Of a stretch of 42,580 nt of DNA, positions 8,418-16,900 are shown piece by piece. The number at the start of each line of letters is the position of its first letter. Positions within the stretch are counted from its first letter, which is position 1. The translations under genes were made by a program, and so were the position numbers. Under the pieces are notes generated by a model. The model was given only the letters and a program-made list of their open reading frames with translations. It was not told the origin of the DNA and searched no databases. The stretch comes from Nostoc paludosum FACHB-159 (GTDB taxonomy: Bacteria > Cyanobacteriota > Cyanobacteriia > Cyanobacteriales > Nostocaceae), in NCBI RefSeq assembly GCF_014698835.1, contig NZ_JACJTU010000058.1, positions 1 through 42,580 of the forward strand, in the 5' to 3' direction.

Positions 8418-9128
8418 TCAGTGACCCGCGCTCTGGCCACCATCGACGTGAAGGATTTCGCCCGTCACAAAGTTGGCTGATTCGAGATAGAGGATTGCAT
8501 CGACGACATCAGATATCTCGCCCATGTGACCGATCGGGTGCAGAGCATCGAGCTGTGCATGGGTTTCGACAGGATGCATTGGTGTCTTGATAGTACCCAG
8601 CGCGATCGCGTTCACCCGAATACCGCGCTTAGCATACTCGATCGCCAGCGATTTGGTCACAGCATTTAGTCCGCCTTTTGTCAGCGACGCGAGTACAGAC
8701 GGTACGCCAGCGATCGCGTGGTCAACCAGGCTCGTCGATATCTGCACAACATGACCGCTGCTCTGCTTCTCCATTTCGGTGATCGCCAGTTGCGTCATGT
8801 GAAAGAAGCCAGTGACGTTAGTGCCCAGGTACGCCTCGTAGTCTACCTCGGTGTATTGGGTAAATGGCTTGGCGATGAAGATACCAGCATTGTTGATGAG
8901 CGTGTCAATGCGCCCAAATCGGGTCACGCCTTCGATGATCGCACGCTCGGCAGTTTTTCGATCAGCGATGTCACCTGACACCGCCAGGATTGCATCATCA
9001 TCCGATGGCTGAATTGAGCGTGAGATAGCGACCACTCGATAGTTGCGATCGCGGTACGCCTTGACAAGGGCTGCGCCAATGCCTTGCGATGCGCCGGTAA
9101 TCACAGCGACTTTCTGTTCGATGCCCAT
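8418..9128 (-). CDS. Short-chain dehydrogenase-like protein lacking the catalytic Tyr
   Basis: 236 residues from the ATG at 9126-9128, preceded by AAGGAG with 8-base spacing. The frame is open much further upstream, but that part does not resemble the family. The Rossmann motif VAVITGASQGIGAALV and the NNAG motif (LINNAGIF) are intact, and IRVNAIALGTIKTPMH and the end VTGEILHVDGGQ are classical. In the active-site region the expected YxxxK reads A-S-L-T-K (within GVPSVLASLTKGG), so Tyr is replaced by Ala while Lys remains. The DNA here (8660-8720) reads cleanly in frame, so this is not a frameshift effect. Either the subfamily uses another residue or the protein is a non-catalytic NAD(P)-binding relative. 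The next gene upstream, on the same strand, is a canonical SDR. Confidence 0.87.
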   Translation of the reverse strand: MGIEQKVAVITGASQGIGAALVKAYRDRNYRVVAISRSIQPSDDDAILAVSGDIADRKTAERAIIEGVTRFGRIDTLINNAGIFIAKPFTQYTEVDYEAYLGTNVTGFFHMTQLAITEMEKQSSGHVVQISTSLVDHAIAGVPSVLASLTKGGLNAVTKSLAIEYAKRGIRVNAIALGTIKTPMHPVETHAQLDALHPIGHMGEISDVVDAILYLESANFVTGEILHVDGGQSAGH

Positions 9129-9183
9129 AATAAAACTCCTTGATGTGTTTGAGGGGTTGATGAAACAAAGAATGTCAAAAGAT

Positions 9184-9960
9184 TTATGCACTGCGGAAAG
9201 TCGCTCCACCGATTGGAGAACCAACAATGCCACCATCAACAAAAAGTTCAACCGACTGGACATAGGATGAGTCGTCTGAAGCAAGAAAGAGGACAGCTTT
9301 GGCAATCTCGTCTGCTTCTCCCAAACGACCTAGTGGAGTTGCTGCTGCCCATTCCGCTGTCAGTTCGTCCGCCTTCTTAGGTGGAGTAGACCCACGGCTC
9401 CAGATGGGAGTTTTGATTGCTCCCGGTGCGACGACATTGACTCGAATGTTGCGGGGAGAAAGTTCAGATGCGATCGCTCTCGCCATGCCGCGAACACCCG
9501 CTTTGCTTGCTGCGTAGGCTGCCCTGCCGGGACTACCCAGCGAACCGATAACGGAACTGTTCAAGATAATTGAGGAGCCATCATTAAGCAGTGGCAGTGC
9601 GGCTTGGACTGTAAAGAAAACGCTGGTAAGATTGACGCGAATGATGTTCTCAAACACCGCTTCATCAGCGCTGCCTATGGGTGTAGCTCCAGCAATACCA
9701 GCGTTAGCGAAGATGATATCTAGACTGCCGAAGCGTTGACCAATTTTGCTGAAAAGGTCGGCACGGGCATTGGAGTCCGTCACGTCTGCACGATAGGCAA
9801 CGGCTTTTAAACCCAGTTCTTTAACAGCAGCATCGAGCGTTTTCTGATCTCGACCCGTGATTGCGACTTCAGCCCCTTCGTGAATGAAGAGTCTAGCGGT
9901 GGCAAAGCCAATGCCACTGTTTCCCCCGGTAATCAGTGCCTTCTTACCTTCAAGTTTCAT
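9184..9960 (-). CDS. Short-chain dehydrogenase/reductase, classical type
   Basis: 258 residues. TGGNSGIG (11-18) binds NAD(P); FANAGIAG corresponds to the NNAG motif; the catalytic Ser lies in ILNSSVIGS and the Tyr-Lys pair in YAASK; the C-terminus carries the usual SVELFVDGG. All residues needed for activity are present. The start codon at 9958-9960 is preceded by AAAGGAGATGTT, an excellent ribosome-binding site. Such enzymes are NAD(P)-dependent alcohol or keto reductases; the substrate is unknown. It lies 55 bases upstream of the Tyr-less relative, so the two may be co-transcribed and could act as an unequal pair (inference). Confidence 0.92.
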   Translation of the reverse strand: MKLEGKKALITGGNSGIGFATARLFIHEGAEVAITGRDQKTLDAAVKELGLKAVAYRADVTDSNARADLFSKIGQRFGSLDIIFANAGIAGATPIGSADEAVFENIIRVNLTSVFFTVQAALPLLNDGSSIILNSSVIGSLGSPGRAAYAASKAGVRGMARAIASELSPRNIRVNVVAPGAIKTPIWSRGSTPPKKADELTAEWAAATPLGRLGEADEIAKAVLFLASDDSSYVQSVELFVDGGIVGSPIGGATFRSA

Positions 9961-10276
9961 AACATCTCCTTTGGAAAGTGAATGTGTGAATATTGCAAAT
10001 TACCGTCTGGGAGTGCGTGTCTTCACCTCTCTGCACTCCACCCCGTCACAATACTTGTCGGGTTTTGGGGAAAAAGGGAAGGGGAAAGGGGAAAGAAAAA
10101 ACCTTTATACCTTTACCCTTTAACCTTTTCCCCAAACCTAATGCCGAGTTAAAAATGCACAAAGCGAGCAGTATTACACCCCGTCACAACAACTTTTGCA
10201 CCTTCGTCGTCAAACGCTTGAGCCGTTGCCAGTCCACTTTGCAGTTTATGTTTATCGCATCAATCTGTTGTGGAGA
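9961..10276. other. Intergenic region, 316 bases, no gene
   Basis: I see no credible coding frame. The right part is purine-rich, then pyrimidine-rich, and contains the inverted repeat listed separately. The phrase CACCCCGTCACAA occurs at about 10039 and again at about 10178. Part of this DNA must carry the promoter of the SDR gene at 9184-9960. Confidence 0.6.
10067..10133. repeat. A/G-rich imperfect inverted repeat
   Basis: GGGGAAAAAGG at 10067-10077 is answered by CCTTTTCCCC at 10124-10133, differing by one A, with further imperfect GGGAAAGG/CCTTTACCC pairing inside. It looks like one of the G/A-rich dispersed repeats typical of filamentous cyanobacterial intergenic regions. It lies downstream of the SnoaL-like gene on the minus strand and might also end its transcript. 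Confidence 0.45.
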
Positions 10277-10789
10277 TCACGCCACAACTTTATCGTTTAC
10301 AGCAAGTTGATACGCTTCCAGCAGTTTCACATTGTCGATCGATCCGTGATGATGAATCTGTCGCCACCCACCGTCATTTTCTGAGTACTGAAAACAGCGG
10401 CTCGTTCTGAATCTAAGTGGAATAATCCGATCTTTAGTTGTAAATTCACCGCGCTCTTCTCCAGCAAAGATGGCTGTCTTTCCACTGAAGTACTCTACAA
10501 TATCCTCGAACTCAACCCACACGTTTAACGATCCTGTGAAAAGTTTGGAGTAGAGATCGCGAATCGGTTCATAGCCTCGGAGCATTCCTCCCACCGGATT
10601 GTTTAGTTGAACTAGTGGACAGTTGAGCCATATCTGAGTAAGTGTCTCAATCGAGTGCTGATTGAAGGCATAATAGAACGTTTCAAGTGCCGCACGCGCC
10701 CCTGCTTCTGATGGCTGAGTCGCTTCATTAAGCAAGTTACGAGCCGTTTTGCCATAGCCCGTGGTGAAATGGTTTACTATAAAAGTCAT
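10277..10789 (-). CDS. SnoaL/NTF2-like protein
   Basis: 170 residues from the ATG at 10787-10789, which follows AGGAAAGCAAAATCA; a further in-frame start at 10822 is possible but has no better signal. The central part, EAGARAALETFYYAFNQHSIETLTQIW, then PLVQLNNPVGGMLRGYEPIRDLY and a closing WRQIHHHGSID, has the pattern of the NTF2/SnoaL cone fold (DUF4440-like). The conserved HHHGS near the end matches stand-alone SnoaL-like proteins that are said to resemble ketosteroid isomerase. These can be isomerases, hydratases or ligand binders. It lies 51 bases downstream of the SDR gene at 10841-11707 and is probably co-transcribed with it. Confidence 0.8.
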   Translation of the reverse strand: MTFIVNHFTTGYGKTARNLLNEATQPSEAGARAALETFYYAFNQHSIETLTQIWLNCPLVQLNNPVGGMLRGYEPIRDLYSKLFTGSLNVWVEFEDIVEYFSGKTAIFAGEERGEFTTKDRIIPLRFRTSRCFQYSENDGGWRQIHHHGSIDNVKLLEAYQLAVNDKVVA

Positions 10790-10840
10790 TGATTTTGCTT
10801 TCCTGATAATAAGTTCAGTCAACGCTTCTAATGTTGCAGA

Positions 10841-11707
10841 TCAGGCTATGGTCGAAGCCATTATGCGGTGGTCATGGTCGGTGCTGGTAGCAACTGGCAG
10901 CCATGCTTGAATTTCCTGTGCCATTTTTGCGGCGTTGCTCTGGTACATGGCGATCGCGTCCTTGCCGATGGGCAAATGCAACGGCGGACGTTCTGTATTG
11001 GCGAGTTGAATAATCACAGCCGCAAACTTTTTCGGATCGCCAGGTTGGTTCCCGTGTAGCGCATCGGCTCCGCTACGCATCGATCCTACCGTTTCCTGGT
11101 AATCGTCGATAATGGTTTTAGCGGCGGTATATGATTCAGCGCTCAGAAAGTCAGTACTAAAAAGACCGGGAGCTACTGCCGTGACGTGGATGCCGAGCGG
11201 TGCTACTTCGAGGGCTAACCCTTTCGAGAGACCTTCGATCGCAAATTTAGTAGACCCGTACAATCCCCAACCCGGAACTGCATCGTAGCCAAATAAAGAT
11301 GAGATATTGATGACCCGCCCGGATTTTTGCTGTCGCAGGTACGGCAATATCGCACGAGTCACGTTCAGTAACCCAAACACGTTGGTATCATACTGTTTGC
11401 GGACTTCGGCATCCGTGGCTTCTTCGATCGCAGTAATCATGCCAAACCCGGCATTATTTACTAAGACATCAACCTGGCCGAAACGGGCAATGCTCTGCTT
11501 GACAGCCTCTTGTACCTGATTTTCCTGGGTGACATCCATCTGCACAACGTACAGATCCGGGTGGTTGTGCTCTTTTGCGGCGAGTTGTGCGGGCTGACTG
11601 CGAACCGTCGCTACTACTTGGTCGCCTACTGCCAGGGCTGCTCTGGCAATTTCTAACCCAAAGCCTCTGGAGGCTCCGGTAATGAACCATACTTTCTGCG
11701 TTTTCAT
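10841..11707 (-). CDS. Short-chain dehydrogenase/reductase (retinol-dehydrogenase-like)
   Basis: 288 residues. WFITGASRGFGLEIARAAL gives the nucleotide-binding loop TGASRGFG; VLVNNAGFG the NNAG motif; INISSLFGYDAVPGWGLYGSTK holds the catalytic Ser, Tyr and Lys. Length and the GFG form place it in the SDR group often annotated 'SDR family oxidoreductase' next to NTF2-like proteins. An ATG at 11705-11707 follows GAGGATACACG. NAD(P)-dependent oxidation or reduction is expected; the substrate is unknown. A palindromic segment near 11064-11086 (ATGCGTAGCGG...) falls inside the coding region and encodes SMRSGADALHG. Confidence 0.9.
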   Translation of the reverse strand: MKTQKVWFITGASRGFGLEIARAALAVGDQVVATVRSQPAQLAAKEHNHPDLYVVQMDVTQENQVQEAVKQSIARFGQVDVLVNNAGFGMITAIEEATDAEVRKQYDTNVFGLLNVTRAILPYLRQQKSGRVINISSLFGYDAVPGWGLYGSTKFAIEGLSKGLALEVAPLGIHVTAVAPGLFSTDFLSAESYTAAKTIIDDYQETVGSMRSGADALHGNQPGDPKKFAAVIIQLANTERPPLHLPIGKDAIAMYQSNAAKMAQEIQAWLPVATSTDHDHRIMASTIA

Positions 11708-11808
11708 CGTGTATCCTCGTTTTAGGTGTTGTCTAGTGGTTTGCCGCCTACTAGTTTCTTGGCTTTAGCTCTTTCGGTTAGTGCATAATTGCTGCACTGA
11801 TCGAGAGT

Positions 11809-11851
11809 ATCAAAAGGAGCAAAAAGCCTGATATTTTTGGCTCCTTTTGAT
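11809..11851 (-). terminator. 12-bp perfect stem-loop behind the second VOC gene
   Basis: ATCAAAAGGAGC (11809-11820) and GCTCCTTTTGAT (11840-11851) are exact reverse complements around a 19-base loop that itself contains A5 and T5. It starts about 20 bases after the VOC stop on the minus strand and upstream of the SDR gene, so a terminator is the simplest reading. A palindromic control site for the SDR gene is an alternative. Confidence 0.55.
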
Positions 11852-11871
11852 CCTTATCGATTGATGTCCCG

Positions 11872-12339
11872 TTACCGTCCGGGAGCGCGTTCCTTCACTT
11901 CTTGGAGCAACCAACCATTGCCGTCTGGATCGCTGAACGAGGCAAATGAGGCATAGTCACGACGTTGTGGATCGGGGCCAGGTACTCGTCCCTCAGTTCC
12001 GGCGTGGTGGAAGACGCCGCCCACGTCGTGGAACACCTCACTCACCTCAACACCCCGCTCAACGAGTTCGGCGCGGGCTGCCTCGATGTCGTAAACGATG
12101 AGGTATAGACCCTGAACTGAACCGGGCGCAGCTAATGTAACACCACTGCCGAAAATGATTGAAGCCTCCGAGCCAGGAGGGGTCAACTGCACCACTCGGA
12201 AGTCCTCATCGGTGACAAAATCGGCATCCAGCCGCCATCCCAACGTTTTATAGAAGTCCTTGGCTTTATCGACATCGGAGACGGGCAATACCACAACTTC
12301 GAGTTTCATGTTTTGACTGTTTAGGGAGTTGCTACTCAT
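11872..12339 (-). CDS. VOC (glyoxalase/bleomycin-resistance fold) protein
   Basis: 155 residues forming a single VOC module. MKLEVVVLPVSDVDKAKDFY starts at residue 11; then SIIFGSGVTL, LYLIVYDIEAARAELVERG, and SFASFSDPDGNGWLLQE with the closing metal-ligand type Glu. It is a close paralogue of 3698-4387 (both begin MSS..., N..NMKLEVVV, SDVD.AK) but has no C-terminal extension and ends RAPGR. The start at 12337-12339 has AAAGGAGAAC in front, inside the 76-base block shared with the other copy. This is the promoter-distal paralogue of the same duplication; different function of the two copies cannot be judged from sequence. Confidence 0.9.
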   Translation of the reverse strand: MSSNSLNSQNMKLEVVVLPVSDVDKAKDFYKTLGWRLDADFVTDEDFRVVQLTPPGSEASIIFGSGVTLAAPGSVQGLYLIVYDIEAARAELVERGVEVSEVFHDVGGVFHHAGTEGRVPGPDPQRRDYASFASFSDPDGNGWLLQEVKERAPGR

Positions 12340-12406
12340 TTTGTTCTCCTTTAGGTTGATGGGTTTGATGTTCAGATTGGTTAGTTTTCATTCTTGGGCG
12401 ATCGCA
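12331..12406 (-). repeat. Duplicated VOC gene 5' region, copy 2
   Basis: Matches 4379-4454 with one difference over 76 bases; includes the ribosome-binding site and start codon. Beyond 12410 the two regions stay recognisably similar (GACCATCGCTCAATT and CTCAAGTTCTTTGAG in both), so probably the promoter was duplicated too. Confidence 0.9.
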
Positions 12407-12493
12407 ATGCGACCATCGCTCAATTCAGAACACTCAAGTTCTTTGAGCAAAACTGCAACTTAATTGTTTTGCTTTGAATTATGTGATTGAGGA

Positions 12494-13063
12494 TCAAAGC
12501 ACTTGATTACTTACAGCGATAATGGCTGCCATTAACTGCTCCATGTTCCAGCGATCGCGATACCGAATTCCATTAATAAACAAAGCTGGTGCAGTCACGA
12601 CTCCACTTTGTTGACCACTCTCGATATCTTGATTGATGCGGTCAACATGGACTTGTTTGGAGATATCCTGCAAAAATTGGCAGATGTCCAGACCTAAATC
12701 ATTGGCATACTCAACGAGATAGCCGTTTCCCAATGCTTCTTGGTGGGTGAGCAGCATCTCGTGCATCTGCCAAAACTGACCTTGCGCTGCTGCTGCTTCT
12801 GCTGCTTCTGCTGCTTTTTGTGCTTGAGGATAGATTGAATGTTCAATAAAGTGACGAAACACTACACAAATTGAATTTTTCTCAGTCAGCCCAGAATTGA
12901 AATCTTGCACAATTGCCTGAATCAACTGATGCATTTCCCGGAACTGAAGACATTGGTAATTCCCATATTCCACAAGTATGATCGGGGCATTGAGCATCCC
13001 CTGATAGCGATCGCGTTGGGAAGGTGGAACAAAGAGTTGATTAAGATGACTATTTTGATTCAT
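12494..13063 (-). CDS. DsbA-family thioredoxin-fold protein with a single active-site Cys
   Basis: 189 residues from the ATG at 13061-13063; an upstream TTG at 13076-13078 is a less likely start. The fold is the DsbA type with inserted helical domain: PIILVEYGNYQCLQF, then VVFRHFIEHSIYPQAQKAAE, QGQFWQMHEMLL and the cis-Pro region VVTAPALFINGIRYRD. Typical relatives have YxCPxC; here the motif reads Y-Q-C-L-Q-F, so the second Cys is Phe and a normal dithiol cycle is impossible. There is no signal peptide, so it is probably cytoplasmic. A glutathione-type or monothiol role, or binding without redox, is possible. A GCTGCTTCT-like triplet tract at 12783-12815 only encodes an Ala/Glu-rich helix. 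Confidence 0.85.
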   Translation of the reverse strand: MNQNSHLNQLFVPPSQRDRYQGMLNAPIILVEYGNYQCLQFREMHQLIQAIVQDFNSGLTEKNSICVVFRHFIEHSIYPQAQKAAEAAEAAAAQGQFWQMHEMLLTHQEALGNGYLVEYANDLGLDICQFLQDISKQVHVDRINQDIESGQQSGVVTAPALFINGIRYRDRWNMEQLMAAIIAVSNQVL

Positions 13064-13281
13064 CACACACTCTACCAAGAAGGTTTTTCATAGCATCGAG
13101 GGATTGCCATGACTCCTATCTGTCATTCCTCCCGACTCCGTTTTTTCTATGTATTTAGCTTATGAAACTAATTCAGCTTTGTCGCCAACTCAGAGTTGAG
13201 TAATTGAAGGGATGAAACAACAGTTGCTTACTATCTCTAAAACTAACCCTCAACCGAACTTAAGTTCAGTTCTCATTGCTT

Positions 13282-13911
13282 TCACAACTTGGCAAGTCCC
13301 CGCTTCAATGCGGTAATCACCGCTTGAGTGCGATCGCTCACGCCTAATTTGCTCAAAATTTTGTTGATGTGAAATTTGACGGTACTTTCAGTAATATTCA
13401 AAGCCACAGCAATATCGTGATTACTCAAGCCAAGCACCATCTGACGAACAACCTCTTGTTCTCGATCGCTCAACTCTGGAATGTTCATCCGTTGCACCAG
13501 TTTGGCAGCGACTTCGGAAGGAATATATTGTTGCCCACTATGAACAATATGAATCGCATTCAGGAGTGCATCCGGTTCAGCGTCCTTCAGCAGATAGCCT
13601 TTGGCTCCGGCGCGTAATGCTCGATAAATATCTTCGTCCCCGTCATAAGTGGTCAGTACAATCATCCGGGCATGGGCGAATTCAGCACAGATGGCAACGA
13701 TCGCATCAACGCCGCTTACCTGGGGCATCCGTAAGTCGATCAAGGTGACATCAGGCTGTAGTTGTTTATATTGAGCGATCGCTTCCTGGCCATTGCCCGC
13801 TTGACCCACCACCGTCATATCTGGCTCATTCTCAATCATCGCGGCCAGTCCTTGCCGGACGATTGAGTGATCGTCAACAATCAAAATGCGGATTGCTGTA
13901 GACTGAATCAC
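13282..13911 (-). CDS. NarL/FixJ-type response regulator
   Basis: 209 residues: a receiver domain (acidic pocket DD at 13-14, phospho-acceptor Asp59 in LIDLRMP, Thr in VLTTYDG, Lys in GYLLKD) and a LuxR-type helix-turn-helix (about 147-209: LSDREQEVVRQMVLGLSNHD, then ITESTVKFHINKILSKLGVSDRTQAV). It should bind DNA when phosphorylated. The ATG overlaps the stop of the giant kinase gene by 4 bases (ATGA, 13908-13911), so the two are translationally coupled and almost surely form a pair. The targets are unknown; the adjacent minus-strand metabolic island is the natural suspect. Confidence 0.95.
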   Translation of the reverse strand: MIQSTAIRILIVDDHSIVRQGLAAMIENEPDMTVVGQAGNGQEAIAQYKQLQPDVTLIDLRMPQVSGVDAIVAICAEFAHARMIVLTTYDGDEDIYRALRAGAKGYLLKDAEPDALLNAIHIVHSGQQYIPSEVAAKLVQRMNIPELSDREQEVVRQMVLGLSNHDIAVALNITESTVKFHINKILSKLGVSDRTQAVITALKRGLAKL

Positions 13912-16900
13912 GCTGATGCCTCCCGATGTACAGATACGATCGTTTCTGTTCCCTGCCCCAGTCGGCTCTCAATTGAGAGTTGTGCCCCAATTCGTTCCGC
14001 TCGTTCGGTAATCCCCAGTAAGCCAAACCCCCGATTTAGGGTTGTATGGTTGGCTTCAAATCCTTGTCCATTGTCTCTAATTCGTAAGAAGAATTGCGTT
14101 GGTTCATAAACTAATTCAATCCGAATTTCGTTTGCATTTGCATATCTAATTGAATTCGTAAATGCTTCCTGTGCAATTCTCAGCAGATTATTCTCTGTTT
14201 CAGGTGGTAACGTATAGGGCGTGCCGATAATATCACAAATCAGGCTGGTTTCGGTTGAAGATTGCATTGTAGCTACAAATCGTTGCAGTGCCGTCCAGAG
14301 ATTGCCGTCTTCTAGGGATTGGGGACGCAGTGCTGCAACGGAGCGTCGAGCTTCTGTCAGCCCGGTGCGAGCCAAATCTCGCACGGTATTAATATGTGTT
14401 TGAATTGCTTGGGGGTTGGTTGCCACTAATCGAGAAACGGTTCCCATGTGAACCAGAATCCCCGTAAAGGCTTGCGCGAGAGTGTCATGGATTTCCCGTG
14501 CCATGCGGTTGCGTTCCTCTAAAATTGAGGCTTCTTCGGCACGTTTGCGATCGCTGATATCTGTAATCAGACCATAGTATCCTTTGACTTGACCATTGTC
14601 ATCGAAATCAGGGATGAGAGAATTACTGATATATTTCTTGCCCAACACACAGGGAATGTCTGCCTCATAAGTTGTGATTTGCCCTGCCAGTACCTGATTG
14701 ATGTACGGTTGTACAACTTGATAAGCCGCCTCACCCAAGTTTTCGCAAATATGCTTCCCCAGAATCTCACCTCGACTACGGTGAAACCATTCCTCGTATG
14801 TACGATTGGCAAACCGATAACGCTGATCGGCATCTATATATGTGATACAAACAGGTAGAGCGTCCGTGATCACTCGTAATTCCTGTTCTCGCTCGCGCAG
14901 TTCTGCTTGGCTTTGCTGTAAAGCTGCCGTCCTTTCAGTTACCTGTTGCTCTAAGGTGCGGTTGTAATTGGCTAATAGTTGCTCTGCTTGTTTGCGCTCT
15001 GTGATGTCTTGAAAGGTGACGATCGCATAAACCACATTACCCTGTTCGTCAAATACTGGAGTTCCCCATGCCTCAACTGGAATGGTTGCGTTGTTTTGGT
15101 GAATTTCTACGTCGTCAACTCTGATGCGTTCGCCGCTCAACGCCCGGATAATTGGCAGTTGCTCAGTTGGATATATCCGATCCGTTCCCGCCACATAAAG
15201 TTGATAAACTTCTGCGATTTGCTCCGGTGCTACCAAAGGATCGATCTCTTTGCCCATTAACTGAATTCCCCGTTGATTGGCATAGTAGGGACGACCAGTC
15301 GCATCCACTATTCCAATTCCTACCGGAACCGCTTCTAGAAATTGAGCCATCTGACTTTCGCTAGTGCGTAGCTTTGAATAAAGTTTGGCATTTTCGATCG
15401 CAATTGCTGCCTGAGTAGATAGTAAACTTAGAAGTTGCGAGCGTTCTGCTGTGAATGCCCCAGTTACTAATCGATTTTCCAGATACAGCACACCAACAAG
15501 TTTACTTTGATTCAACAACGGCAAACAAAGAAGTGATTTCGTTTGGTTCTGCTGAATATATGGCTCATTGATGAAATTACCTTCACGAGTTGCATCATTT
15601 AAGATCACAGATTCATGAGTCCGAATCACATAATGAATGATGGATTCGGGTAAGCGATTTAGCATTGAAATCGATTGCAATACTTGTGTAGCACAAAGAT
15701 TCGCACTACCATTGAGTTCACAAGCAGCCTCGATCGCCCATTCTCCTGCGTTTTCTAAAATCAAGCATCCAGTTTGTGCCCCAGCATTCTCAATTAATAT
15801 CTGCATCAAAGAATTGAGTAACCGATCCAGTTCAATTTCGCGAGAGATGGCTTGGGATGCTCTGATCGCTGTTGCTAAATCGAAAGCAATAGATGAGGTA
15901 TTAGAAGTAGTTCCGGCAATGGTGTGAACTGGTGTGGGAGACACATTCAGCGATTGAGGAAAAAACTGGGGATAGCGAGTCTCTAAATCTTTGGCTTTTG
16001 CGGTTGCTCCCCACCGCTCATAGCAGTAATGGGCTTCCTTCATATAGAGTTGAGCAAACCTTTCTCGACCACGAGCCAAGTAATGTTTGGCAGCTAACTC
16101 ATAGCTTAAAGCTTCTTCTTGAAGGTACTCGTTTTCTTTAGCACCAAAAATTGCTTGTTCGTAAAACTCCTCTGCCTCAAAAAACTGACCCAAAACTCGT
16201 GCTTTCTCTGCCTCAACTAACTGAAATTTATGCAAAAAATTCATGGGGGCATGGTGTGCCCATTTCTGCATTTTTTCCTGGTTGGCGTTAACGCGATTCA
16301 ACCAAGCTGCTTTTTCAGAGTTTGAAGCATCGGGTAACAAGCTCAGAAATATTAGGGAGTCATAGAAATGAAATAGAGGTACAGAGATTATTGCTGTGGC
16401 TGCGCCTAAATACTGTTCTGCCAAAGTAGCCGTTTTTGCAGCTTGCTTATACTCCCCGAATAGATAGCATAAAATCAGCTTATTTAAGTAAAAGTAGTGA
16501 AGGCTAGTTCCATCCTTGACAGCGATCGCCCGTGATAGTGCTTGCTCTTCGTCATAGATACAACCCACTAAGCGGCTTGGATTTTCAGATTGACCTCGCA
16601 GGTTAAGGATCGTTTGCTGCAACATTGCCAGCCAAGTGGAAGCAGTCTCTCGTCTAATTTGATTGGTGGCTTTACGATAAATCGCTGTTTGTTGTTCCAG
16701 TTCTGTCAGTTCTTGTCCTGCAAAAAAGGGGTAATAACATAGGCTGAATGCACAATAACTGGCAAATTCAAACTCTCCACTTTCTATCCCGCTTTGATAA
16801 GCCTCAGTTAAACTAGGGAACGTCTCTTTCAGGTGGTCTTTCCAGTGAATGATATGAAAATTCACCATCAGCAATACTTTGCAGTTACCTTTTTTGTTAC

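Noticed and set aside
11064..11086. Palindrome-like GCGTAGCGG...GCGCTAC in the SDR gene, resembling dispersed repeats
   Set aside because: It encodes MRSGADALHG at a position where relatives have a similar motif, so an insertion is not needed.
12783..12815. Triplet run of CTGCTTCTG type in the DsbA-like gene
   Set aside because: It encodes the usual Ala/Glu-rich helix (KAAEAAEAAAAQG) of this family, so codon bias explains it.
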